Assembly: GCA_964355005.1 (NCBI GenBank)
Contig: CAYHBX010000013.1
Span: 1-19,268 of the forward strand
From: JAUSKF01 sp964355005
Lineage (GTDB): Bacteria; Patescibacteriota; Minisyncoccia; UBA6257; WO2-44-18
Reading direction: 5' to 3'
Length of the DNA stretch: 19,268 bases
Position 1 is the first letter of the stretch. The number at the start of each line of letters is the position of its first letter. The notes beneath the pieces are model-generated. The model saw only the letters and a program-made list of their open reading frames with translations. It made no database searches and was not told the DNA's origin. Of the stretch, positions 1 through 7,302 are shown piece after piece. Position numbers and translations under genes: made by a program.

Positions 1-1
1 T

Positions 2-397
2 AAGTTGATTGGTGTCTCGGAAAAAAAATTGCGTCAGCGGCTGGAGGGAAAGATGCCGACGGATTGCGATGGCTATCAGTGTTACGCGGACAAAAACAGT
101 AATCTCAATGATAGCTTCTGGCATATTTACGGGAATTATTTCGCCAGTCGTTACGCCACTTTTAAAACCTTTATTGCCGGCGGGGCCACCCAGGTGGCGC
201 AAAAGCGAGCGGAAAAGGTTGATGAATTGGCTGACCGCTACCGTCCCCTGGTGGTTAGTTGGAAGAACGTGGATGCCGACTACGTTTATGTCAGTCCTTG
301 GGAAAAAGATTTGGGCATCGCCAATTTATCTTGGGATCCCAGTTTGAAATTGATCTATCAAAATTCTTTAGTGGAGATCTATCAGATCCAACGCTAG
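2..397 (+). CDS. C-terminal end of a membrane glycosyltransferase (5' truncated by window)
   Basis: The frame is already open at base 2, so the gene starts outside the window and only about 130 C-terminal residues are visible. No membrane span lies in this part; it looks like the soluble tail of a larger protein. The tail matches that of the GT-C protein encoded at 4404-5861 on the other strand. Both have a WH[IL]Y..YF block, a Y.Y..PWE block and a nearly identical ending, KLIYQNS.V.IYQI.R. The two are therefore paralogues, and this gene most likely encodes a GT-C/RgtA-like integral membrane sugar transferase using a lipid-phosphate sugar donor. That role is inferred from the paralogue and family, because no catalytic region is visible. 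The stop is TAG, followed after 42 nt by gmd with its own promoter. Confidence 0.7.
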   Translation, partial: KLIGVSEKKLRQRLEGKMPTDCDGYQCYADKNSNLNDSFWHIYGNYFASRYATFKTFIAGGATQVAQKRAEKVDELADRYRPLVVSWKNVDADYVYVSPWEKDLGIANLSWDPSLKLIYQNSLVEIYQIQR

Positions 398-402
398 ACC
401 AG

Positions 403-430
403 TGGACATTTTGAGGAAAAAGTTTATAAT
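403..430 (+). promoter_or_regulatory. Promoter of the gmd operon
   Basis: A -35 box TGGACA (403-408) and a perfect -10 box TATAAT (425-430) are separated by 16 bp. Transcription would start near 437, only about 3 nt before the gmd ATG at 440, so the mRNA would be essentially leaderless. No Shine-Dalgarno sequence precedes the ATG. This is the best sigma70-type promoter in the window. Confidence 0.75.
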
Positions 431-439
431 ATTTCCTGT

Positions 440-1429
440 ATGAAAAAGGCGCTGATTACCGGCATTACCGGCCAGGATGGTTCCTATTTGGCCGAGTTTT
501 TGCTTTCCAAAGATTATGAAGTTCACGGCCTGATGCGGCGGTCCAGTTCGTTCAATACCAAGCGTATTGATCATATTCCCCACGCCCTGCAGGATCGCAA
601 CAGCCGTCTCCACCTGCACTATGGCGACTTGACCGATGGTAGCGCTTTGAGTCGATTGCTAAGAAAGATCCAACCTGATGAGATCTATAATCTGGGAGCT
701 CAAAGCCACGTCCGGGTAAGCTTTGATATTCCCGAGTATACCGGCGACGTTACCGCGCTGGGAACATTGAGATTACTGGAGGCAATCCGGGACACTAAAT
801 TGCCGGCCAAATTTTATCAAGCCTCCTCTTCGGAAATGTTTGGTTTGGCCAAACAGGCTCCGCAGAACGAAAACACGCCATTTTATCCGCGCAGTCCTTA
901 CGCGTGCGCCAAAGTTTATGCTTATTGGATAACCAAAAATTATCGCGAGGCTTACAATCTTTTCGCGGTGAACGGAATTTTATTTAATCATGAATCTCCT
1001 CGGCGTGGAGAAAACTTTGTTTCTAAAAAAATTACCAATGGCGTGGCCCGAATCAAGGCCGGCCTGGATAAAAAATTATATTTGGGAAACCTGGACGCGA
1101 TCCGAGATTGGGGCTATGCGCCGGAATATGTTGAGGCAATGTGGAAGATGATGCAACATGATAAACCCGAAGATTTCGTGGTAGCAACCGGAGAGCCGCA
1201 TACGGTTAAAGACTTTGTTGAAGAGGCGTTTCGTTTGGTTGGCTTGGATTGGAAGCAATACGTGGAAATTGATCCGCGTTATTATCGGCCGTCGGAAACC
1301 CCGCTTTTGCAGGGAGACTATAAAAAAGCCAAAGAAAGACTTGGTTGGGAGCCAAAAGTGAAATTTAAAGATCTGGTCAAGATAATGCTGGAGCATGACC
1401 TTAAAGAATATGGCCAGCGATTTTTATAA
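440..1429 (+). CDS. gmd: GDP-mannose 4,6-dehydratase
   Basis: This cytoplasmic extended short-chain dehydrogenase converts GDP-D-mannose to GDP-4-keto-6-deoxy-D-mannose, the branch point for GDP-fucose, GDP-rhamnose, GDP-colitose and related sugars. The Rossmann NADP motif GITGQDG lies at residues 8-14 and is followed by the family block GLMRRSSSFNT. The catalytic region SSSEMFG (129-135) and the Y154-x3-K158 pair within YPRSPYACAK are intact, as is the typical FNHESPRRGENFVSKKI segment (from 182). The 329-residue length is normal for the bacterial enzyme. The start is fixed by the MKKALITG beginning and the promoter just upstream. It overlaps the next SDR gene by about 20 nt, so the two are probably translated together. 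Identification is by strong motif similarity. Confidence 0.95.
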   Translation: MKKALITGITGQDGSYLAEFLLSKDYEVHGLMRRSSSFNTKRIDHIPHALQDRNSRLHLHYGDLTDGSALSRLLRKIQPDEIYNLGAQSHVRVSFDIPEYTGDVTALGTLRLLEAIRDTKLPAKFYQASSSEMFGLAKQAPQNENTPFYPRSPYACAKVYAYWITKNYREAYNLFAVNGILFNHESPRRGENFVSKKITNGVARIKAGLDKKLYLGNLDAIRDWGYAPEYVEAMWKMMQHDKPEDFVVATGEPHTVKDFVEEAFRLVGLDWKQYVEIDPRYYRPSETPLLQGDYKKAKERLGWEPKVKFKDLVKIMLEHDLKEYGQRFL

Positions 1430-2408
1430 CAGCAAAAAAGTTTTGGTAACCGGCGGCGCCGGTTTTATCGGCAGCCACCTGGTGGAGATGCTGGTACAAA
1501 AAGGAGCTAAGGTGACGGTTTTGGTTAAGCCAAATACAAATTTTGATTTTTTAAAAGGTGTTCAGGTAAGCATTAAGTTGGTAGAGGGAGATCTTAATGA
1601 TCGGGCTGCGACGGAGGCAGTCATGAAGGGGCAGGAGATCGTTCTTAATTTAGCGGCGGCGAAGGGCGGCGGTATTGCCAATAGCATCGCTCACCAAGCC
1701 AGCTTGTTCAGGGATAACATGTCCACCTTCATCAGCGCGATAGATTCAGCGCGAGTCGCCGGCGTGGAGCGTTTTTTGGTGGTCAGTTCAGCCTGTGTTT
1801 ATCCTCGTGACGCCGCCAATCCTACTCCGGAGGAGGATGGGTTTAAAAACGCGCCAGAGCCCGCTAATGCCGGCTATGGCTGGTCTAAAAGGATGGAGGA
1901 ATATCTTGGCAAGGCTTACGCGGAAGAGTTCGGAATGAAGATAGCGATCGCTCGTCCTTACAACGCCTATGGTCCGCGTGATGATTTTTTTGCTCCGGCC
2001 AGTCATGTTATTCCGGGAATTCTGAAAAGAATTTTTGAAGGAGAAAATCCGCTGGTGGTTTGGGGTAGTGGCAAACAAACCCGGTCTTTTTTGTATGTTG
2101 AGGACTTTGCTCGCGGATTATTAGAGGTTTGCGAAAAATATCCGGTGGCTGATGCTTTAAATCTGGGCAACAGCGAAGAAATTTCCATTGGCGACTTGTC
2201 CAAATTATTGATAGAATTATCGGGCGCAAAAACCGATTTGGTTTTTGACTCCAGCAAGCCGGAGGGTCAGCCACGACGGACTTGCGATGTCACTAAAGCA
2301 AAAGAAAAGATCGGGTTTCAATCAGAAATTTCTTTGCGTGAAGGCCTGCAAAGAACCATTGATTGGTATCGGAATGAACGAAAACTCCGCGGATTGCCAA
2401 TAATTTAG
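1410..2408 (+). CDS. NAD(P)-dependent SDR, GDP-L-fucose synthase-like epimerase/reductase
   Basis: An extended SDR of 332 residues. GGAGFIG (15-21) binds the cofactor, and Y156-x3-K160 (YGWSK) is the catalytic pair. SSACVYP (126-132) contains Cys129. The segment GPRDDFFAPASHVIP carries His199, matching the Cys/His pair that GDP-fucose synthase uses for 3,5-epimerisation. WGSGKQTRSFLYVED follows. Because it directly follows gmd, it most likely acts on GDP-4-keto-6-deoxymannose, or on its C-methylated derivative, as epimerase/reductase or simple ketoreductase. Several features also resemble GDP-mannose 3,5-epimerase (SSAC.YP, QTRSF), so the exact product is open. ATG 1410 is preferred over the in-frame ATG at 1395 because it reduces overlap with gmd and leaves a normal N-terminus. 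No Shine-Dalgarno is seen. Confidence 0.8.
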   Translation: MASDFYNSKKVLVTGGAGFIGSHLVEMLVQKGAKVTVLVKPNTNFDFLKGVQVSIKLVEGDLNDRAATEAVMKGQEIVLNLAAAKGGGIANSIAHQASLFRDNMSTFISAIDSARVAGVERFLVVSSACVYPRDAANPTPEEDGFKNAPEPANAGYGWSKRMEEYLGKAYAEEFGMKIAIARPYNAYGPRDDFFAPASHVIPGILKRIFEGENPLVVWGSGKQTRSFLYVEDFARGLLEVCEKYPVADALNLGNSEEISIGDLSKLLIELSGAKTDLVFDSSKPEGQPRRTCDVTKAKEKIGFQSEISLREGLQRTIDWYRNERKLRGLPII

Positions 2409-2421
2409 AAATAAAAAACAA

Positions 2422-3084
2422 ATGAAGACAATCTTAATTGCTCCCACTATCAACGAAATAGAAGCCGTGAAGGCGGTTTTTCCTAAAATCAATCGCCAAT
2501 GGCTCGATGAAATTATCGTGGTGGATTGTAATTCCACGGATGGCACGGTGGAATATTGCGAAGCCAACGGTTATCGGGTGCATCGTCAGAAAAGCCGCGG
2601 ATACGGTGCCGGTATTCGGGAAGTATTGGCATCCACCGACGCGGATGTGATCATTGAGTTTCCGCCGGACGGCAATTCTATGCCGGAAGCGATCCCGCGG
2701 GTTATCGAAAAGATTAATGAAGGATATGATTTCGTTATTGCCTCTCGGTATAAAGACGGCGCTAAAAGTATTGACGACGATTTTCTGACAAAGATAGGCA
2801 ATCGGATATTTACCGCGATGGTCAACATTCTTTTTCGCGCTCATTATTCCGATGTATTGGTCGGGTTCCGGGCTTATCGTCGCGAGGCTTTTAATAAAAT
2901 AAATCCGACAGCTACCGGCTTGGACTGGTCGGTTCAGCTGCCTATTCAATTTGCCAAAGCAGGCGTTCGGTTGGCTGACATCGGCGCGGATGAACCGGCT
3001 CGTATCGGCGGGCAGAGGAAGATGCGTCCCTTCAAGACTGGAATGGCGATTTTGAAAATAATTTTTAAAGAATTTTTTAAATAA
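2422..3084 (+). CDS. Family 2 glycosyltransferase (GT-A)
   Basis: A 220-residue GT2-type protein with a single GT-A domain and no clear membrane span. The N-terminal nucleotide-binding pattern is VVDCNSTDGT (33-42). Where the canonical metal-binding DxD is expected, the protein has EFPPDGNSMPEAIP (79-92), so only one acidic residue (Asp83) remains. Later landmarks are FVIASRYKDG, GN.IF...VN, and D.L.GFRAYRR. It resembles DPM1-like bacterial transferases and probably transfers a sugar made by its neighbours; donor and acceptor cannot be read from the sequence. It sits 13 nt after the SDR gene, and its TAA overlaps the next ATG by one base (TAATG), a translational-coupling arrangement. Confidence 0.85.
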   Translation: MKTILIAPTINEIEAVKAVFPKINRQWLDEIIVVDCNSTDGTVEYCEANGYRVHRQKSRGYGAGIREVLASTDADVIIEFPPDGNSMPEAIPRVIEKINEGYDFVIASRYKDGAKSIDDDFLTKIGNRIFTAMVNILFRAHYSDVLVGFRAYRREAFNKINPTATGLDWSVQLPIQFAKAGVRLADIGADEPARIGGQRKMRPFKTGMAILKIIFKEFFK

Positions 3085-4388
3085 TGCTTAAAGAGGGATA
3101 TAAATTGATCGGTAAATGCAGGATTTGCGGCAATAAAGATTTGACCGAGGTTTTGAATTTCGGTGAACAATATTTGGCTTCGGCTTTCGTAAAGAGCAAT
3201 GAGGGCAACGATTCGGCGAAGATTAAAATTCCACTGACCGTGGTTCTGTGTGATAAGAGCAAAGACCCGTCCGCCTGTGGGCTGGTCCAGTTGCGGGAGA
3301 CGGCGGAGCGCGATCTGATGTACCGGAGTTATTTTTACCGTTCCGGCACTAATCCGATGATGCGCGAGGCTCTTAAAAATATCGTCGCGGAGTTAAGTTT
3401 GCGGGTGGCGCTGGAGAAAGGCGATTCCGTGCTGGATATCGGATGCAACGATGGGACGATGTTGTCTTATTTCCCCGATTTTACTCAAAGGATCGGCATT
3501 GATCCGGCTAAGAATATTGATCGGAGTAATTTGGATGGAGCTATTAAGGTTGCGGCTGATTATTTTTCTAAAGCCAAAGCCCTGGAGTTAAGCGGTGGGA
3601 AATTATTTAAAGCCGTAACCTCCATCGCCATGTTCTATGATCTTGATGACCCGAACGCCTTTGTTTCGGAAGTGGAGTCAGTTCTGGCCCCGGATGGAGT
3701 TTGGTGCATCCAATTAAGTTACTTACCCACATCTCTTAAAACTTTGAATTTTTATGATGTCTGCCACGAACACCTGGAATATTACACGCTAAGAGTGCTG
3801 GAAAATCTGCTGGCCAGGCACAATTTGCGGATCTTTGACGCGGAACTCAATGATGTGAACGGCGGCAGCTTAAGAGTTTTTATTACTAAGAATAACGCCC
3901 CCCGGCCGGTGTCGGAAAAATTGCAGGAACTTTATCGCGAAGAAGACGGGCTGAATCTTTCCGAATCAGCGCCGTATCGGGAATTTTCCAAGAAGATTGA
4001 TGATTTAAAAAAGATCGTTCTCTCTTATATAGCCGAGGAAAGAAAGCGCGGTGGTACTGTGGTTGGCCTGGGCGCTTCTACTAAGGGCAATGTTTTGTTG
4101 CAATTTTTCGGCATTGATAAGCAGATGATCCCTTATCTTAGCGAACGTAATCCGGAGAAGGTTGGATTGCGAACTTTAGGGACTGATATTGAGCTGATCT
4201 CTGAAGAGCATGCTAGGCAGTTGCGCCCGGGTGTCATGCCGGTAATGATTTGGTTTTTTAAAGATGAATTATTAAAGCGTGAAAAAGAATATTTGGATCA
4301 GGGTGGCACTTTATTATTTCCGATGCCTTATCCGCACGTGGTCACCAAGGATGGCGAAAAACGTTTATTTCTCGACAATATCGCTTAA
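3084..4388 (+). CDS. Sugar C-methyltransferase (TylCIII/NovU/TcaB9-like)
   Basis: A 434-residue SAM-dependent methyltransferase with the three-part architecture of nucleotide-sugar C-methyltransferases. First comes an N-terminal zinc-binding region with C12-x2-C15 plus Cys56 and Cys65. Next is a Rossmann SAM-binding core with VLDIGCNDGT (116-125). Last is a C-terminal domain with the signature GLGASTKGN (328-336). The HEHLEYY motif (228-234) corresponds to the catalytic/substrate region of TcaB9-type enzymes. Known relatives add a methyl group to C3 of a 4-keto-6-deoxy sugar nucleotide, usually dTDP-linked but in some cases GDP-linked. As the last gene of the gmd operon, its likely substrate is GDP-4-keto-6-deoxymannose (inference). 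It ends 15 nt from the convergent GT-C gene, with no hairpin terminator between them. Confidence 0.88.
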   Translation: MLKEGYKLIGKCRICGNKDLTEVLNFGEQYLASAFVKSNEGNDSAKIKIPLTVVLCDKSKDPSACGLVQLRETAERDLMYRSYFYRSGTNPMMREALKNIVAELSLRVALEKGDSVLDIGCNDGTMLSYFPDFTQRIGIDPAKNIDRSNLDGAIKVAADYFSKAKALELSGGKLFKAVTSIAMFYDLDDPNAFVSEVESVLAPDGVWCIQLSYLPTSLKTLNFYDVCHEHLEYYTLRVLENLLARHNLRIFDAELNDVNGGSLRVFITKNNAPRPVSEKLQELYREEDGLNLSESAPYREFSKKIDDLKKIVLSYIAEERKRGGTVVGLGASTKGNVLLQFFGIDKQMIPYLSERNPEKVGLRTLGTDIELISEEHARQLRPGVMPVMIWFFKDELLKREKEYLDQGGTLLFPMPYPHVVTKDGEKRLFLDNIA

Positions 4389-4403
4389 TTGTTAGTATTT
4401 TGA

Positions 4404-5861
4404 TTACCTGCCAATTTGATAGATTCTGACTGTAGAGTTTTGGTAAATTAGTTTTAAATTTTTATTCTGACTAAGATCCGGACGACTGAACTGGTTTTCC
4501 CATGGGCCCTGGTACAGGTATTGGCCGTTAAATTTGGCCCAGTCCGCCGCGGTTTTTTTATACCGGCTGATCAATTGGTCTACAAAAGCCGGTGAGATGG
4601 AATCCGGGCTGGCCAAGTATCCGTTGATGTCGGCCTCTCGGAAATATTGGGAATAAAGATGCCACAAATTCTTCCTGATGTTATCTTCGGTGTTCGGCGG
4701 GCAGGCCGGGTCGGACTCTTGGCAGGGAATATTCATGTTAGACATCAAAATTTTTGACAGGGTTTTTTCCGGCGTGCCAAAAATTTTATGGGCAGCTAAA
4801 AATCGATCTTCTATTTCGGTGTTGGACCGAGGAGTCTGATTTCCTAGCGGCAAGAACGGACGAGCAGAAGTATAAGCGTCCAAATAGAGCGTTGTCATAA
4901 ACGAATTGGAAAGAATTGCCGGTTCCTTGTCCAAATTAGAGTTGATCCAAGCCCAAGAATCGGTAATGTCCTTCGAGAACCGATAGTTTTTCAAGATGCG
5001 GCTTTCCGGGTTTTTCCAAATAGCCCAGACGTTATTTATTTTTTTAGTCGCCACTAAAACGGTTAAAAGAATTACGACGATCACCGCGATTTTTTTTAGC
5101 GCCGGGAAGCGGTGGATCAATAATTGCGTGAGATCGTAAATAATTAAAGCGCAAATTATGTATAAAAGTATGCTGATTGTGCGCCGCCAATTATTTGGAG
5201 CCGGAACAAATCCGGTAATCAGTTGTATATTCCAAACGATGGTGGCCGCGCCGAGAAATGCCCATATTATAACTGCCTTCTTGTTGTCTTTTCGCCAATA
5301 AAGAAAGTAGGCGACGGCCGCCAGCAAGGCATAGGCAAGATAGGTGAATCCCAGCGTGGCCAAACCGAATTCTCGGCCTTCGGCTACGCCAAGCCGCAGG
5401 GCGTATTCGTGTGATGAGCCGCTTAAGGCAAACCGGAGATAATTGATGAAATAAGGAAGAGAGGCGGCAGTATATACCCCGATAAGCCGCAAAAAATTTT
5501 TGACCAATTCCCGATCCCTTCTTTCAAAAATCAAAACATAGGCCAGCAATAAACCGAGAACTACCGCCCAATAAACCCAGTAATGGAAATAAAAATAAAA
5601 TAATAAGGAGGCTGATATTCCGGCGCCCAATGCGGTTTTTCTGCCGGGGTTTTTCCAGAAGACGCACAAACCGATAATGGCAAGCAAAAATATCGGCAGC
5701 ACTATAAGCGGGTAATCAAAGCGGGCCAGATAAAGGCGCTCGATTTGTGTATTCACCAACGGAAAAAATTGTTTCACGAAGTACCCCAAGAATTCCCGGA
5801 AGGATTCGGCGAGTCCGGCAGAATTAGTATCGGTAAATATGTTCGTGAAATTAAGCGCCAT
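4404..5861 (-). CDS. GT-C membrane glycosyltransferase, C-terminal part (frame-split gene)
   Basis: A 485-residue reading frame holding most of a polytopic membrane protein. After a short loop it has roughly eight hydrophobic spans, including LIVLPIFLLAIIGLCVFW, ALGAGISASLLFYFYFHYW and IAVIVVILLTVLVA. A soluble C-terminal domain of about 200 residues follows, ending KLIYQNSTVRIYQIGR. The block IERLYLARFDYP resembles the RF.NP segment I associate with GT-C/RgtA-like transferases. Its start ATG lies inside the end of the upstream frame (5851-6300) and an in-frame stop sits just upstream. The two frames together make a protein of about 634 residues, the expected size for one transferase. It is therefore read as the second piece of one gene, broken by a frameshift or coupled by the 11-nt overlap. 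The predicted role is transfer of a lipid-linked sugar on the outer face of the membrane. Confidence 0.75.
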   Translation of the reverse strand: MALNFTNIFTDTNSAGLAESFREFLGYFVKQFFPLVNTQIERLYLARFDYPLIVLPIFLLAIIGLCVFWKNPGRKTALGAGISASLLFYFYFHYWVYWAVVLGLLLAYVLIFERRDRELVKNFLRLIGVYTAASLPYFINYLRFALSGSSHEYALRLGVAEGREFGLATLGFTYLAYALLAAVAYFLYWRKDNKKAVIIWAFLGAATIVWNIQLITGFVPAPNNWRRTISILLYIICALIIYDLTQLLIHRFPALKKIAVIVVILLTVLVATKKINNVWAIWKNPESRILKNYRFSKDITDSWAWINSNLDKEPAILSNSFMTTLYLDAYTSARPFLPLGNQTPRSNTEIEDRFLAAHKIFGTPEKTLSKILMSNMNIPCQESDPACPPNTEDNIRKNLWHLYSQYFREADINGYLASPDSISPAFVDQLISRYKKTAADWAKFNGQYLYQGPWENQFSRPDLSQNKNLKLIYQNSTVRIYQIGR

Positions 5862-6300
5862 CGAAGTTTAAAATTCTTAAAGCGATCGGGGTTAGCACTC
5901 CGACGTAAGCAAAAAAGATCGCCCAAGCGAATGAGTCGAAAAGTTTTGTTCCGAGCCAGTAAAACAACAGAAAAATTATGGCCGGAAAAAGGAATATGGC
6001 TATTAGATACGCCACGTTGGCATTTCCGCCCGCCAAAGCTAGCAGTGTCGCCATTATTAAAGATGGTATTGGATTAAGGGGGGTTGGATTTTGTTCGTCA
6101 AAGAACAGGTCTGACGGCGGGAAGTGGCCGTCATAGATTTCCCGGGCGCGGCCCATATAAAAAAGCTCGTCGCGGTGGACGCTATAAGTGAGGACGAACG
6201 GCTGGCCAAGAGCGCGAAGATGGCTGGCGATGATCAAAGGAGGGGCGATGTATAAAAACCCCACCAACAAAGCGGAAAATAAGACCACGATACGCTTCAT
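5851..6300 (-). CDS. GT-C membrane glycosyltransferase, N-terminal part (frame-split gene)
   Basis: A 149-residue frame beginning with a hydrophobic first span (residues 4-26). An extracytoplasmic loop follows with the acidic pair Asp44-Glu45 in SVHRDELFYMGRAREIYDGH, as seen in GT-C enzymes whose first loop carries the catalytic acid. Three more spans follow. The frame stops abruptly after LRILNFDGA, where the next frame continues with ALNFTNIF. This is too short for a complete transferase and is interpreted as the N-terminal piece of the 4404-5861 gene. On the minus strand, -10-like TATGAT (6313-6318) and TAAAAT (6308-6313) lie 7-12 nt before the ATG without a good -35. It is divergent from the GT2 gene at 6376. 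Confidence 0.72.
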   Translation of the reverse strand: MKRIVVLFSALLVGFLYIAPPLIIASHLRALGQPFVLTYSVHRDELFYMGRAREIYDGHFPPSDLFFDEQNPTPLNPIPSLIMATLLALAGGNANVAYLIAIFLFPAIIFLLFYWLGTKLFDSFAWAIFFAYVGVLTPIALRILNFDGA

Positions 6301-6339
6301 AAAGTAAATTTTATCATAATTTGAGCCGGCGGGATATGA

Positions 6340-6368
6340 TTGATTATTAGCTCTTGACTAGGTAGTAT
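6340..6368 (+). promoter_or_regulatory. Putative promoter of the 6376 operon
   Basis: A -35-like TTGATT (6340-6345), a 17-bp spacer and a -10-like TAGTAT (6363-6368) lie 7 nt before the ATG at 6376. Both hexamers match four of six consensus bases. Transcription would start at or next to the start codon. A second TTGACT at 6354-6359 has no -10 at suitable spacing upstream of the gene. Confidence 0.45.
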
Positions 6369-6375
6369 ATTGATT

Positions 6376-7296
6376 ATGATTTCCATTGTATTTCCCGCCT
6401 ATAACGAGGAGGAGAACGTAGCGGAATTACACCGGCGGACCAAGGAGGTTATGGATTCTTTAGGCCAGCCTTACGAGATAATTGCCGTTGATAGCGGTTC
6501 TTTGGACCGTACTCTGGAAGTATTGAGGGGGCTACGTCCGATAAAGATCGTAGCTTTGGTAAAAAACATCGGCCAGACCCCGGCCTTGGACGCAGGCTTT
6601 AAGGCGGCCAAAGGAGATATCGTGATTACGATGGACGCCGACTTACAAAACGACCCGGCGGACATTCCTAAATTATTGGCAAAGATGAACGAAGGTTACG
6701 ATGTGGTGTCGGGGTGGCGGAAGGTCAGGAATGATACTTTGGGTCGGCGAATCCTGTCCCGTTGCGCCAATTGGCTGACTTATCAAGTAACCGGATTGCG
6801 CTTGCACGATCATGCCTGCGCGTTGAAGGCTTATCGCCGGTCATTTTTGAAAAATTTGAATCTCTATGGCGAGATGCACGTTTTTTTGGCCGCTTGGTTA
6901 TTTTTGCGGGGAGCGAAAGTCGCCGAGATAGAAGTGGCGCATCATGGCCGGTCCGCGGGAGTTTCCAAACATAACTTTATGAAAGCAGTTAAGGATATTT
7001 CGGATCTATTCACTATCCGGTTTATTTCTAATATGTCGCGTCCGCTGCTATTTTTCGGCTCTTGGGGGCTTTTCTCCTGGTTCTTAGCCGGAATTTCGGC
7101 GGCCGTGGCGATCGTTTTGAAGGTGGAAGGTTTGAGGAATTTTGCGCAGACTCCGCTTCCGGTTCTGGTGGCAATGTTTAGTATTCTAGGTTTTCTGATG
7201 GTGATGATGGGTTTTCTGGCGGAGTTGATTTTGAGAACGTATTACGAAACTAAGCATGAGACCCAGTACATCGTTAAAGAAATCATTGAGCAATAA
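6376..7296 (+). CDS. GT2 glycosyltransferase, polyprenyl-phosphate sugar synthase-like (DPM1/GtrB/CsbB type)
   Basis: A 306-residue protein with an N-terminal GT-A domain and two C-terminal membrane spans (about 223-249 and 259-286). The start ISIVFPAYNEEENV and the metal-binding DAD triad in ITMDADLQNDP (84-94) are classical. The first nucleotide-binding motif reads VDSGSLDRT rather than the usual VDDGS.DRT. Members of this architecture move a sugar from a nucleotide donor to undecaprenyl phosphate at the inner face of the membrane, feeding GT-C or YfhO-type partners; both partner types occur in this window. ATG 6376 is chosen over an in-frame TTG at 6370 because family members begin MISIV or similar and the -10-like box lies just upstream. 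The next gene follows after 6 nt. Confidence 0.88.
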   Translation: MISIVFPAYNEEENVAELHRRTKEVMDSLGQPYEIIAVDSGSLDRTLEVLRGLRPIKIVALVKNIGQTPALDAGFKAAKGDIVITMDADLQNDPADIPKLLAKMNEGYDVVSGWRKVRNDTLGRRILSRCANWLTYQVTGLRLHDHACALKAYRRSFLKNLNLYGEMHVFLAAWLFLRGAKVAEIEVAHHGRSAGVSKHNFMKAVKDISDLFTIRFISNMSRPLLFFGSWGLFSWFLAGISAAVAIVLKVEGLRNFAQTPLPVLVAMFSILGFLMVMMGFLAELILRTYYETKHETQYIVKEIIEQ

Positions 7297-7302
7297 CTAC
7301 GG

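Noticed and set aside
5223..6077. Plus-strand reading frames of 60-110 codons within the minus-strand GT-C gene
   Set aside because: They have no recognisable domains and lie antisense to a well-supported membrane protein frame; they are shadows.
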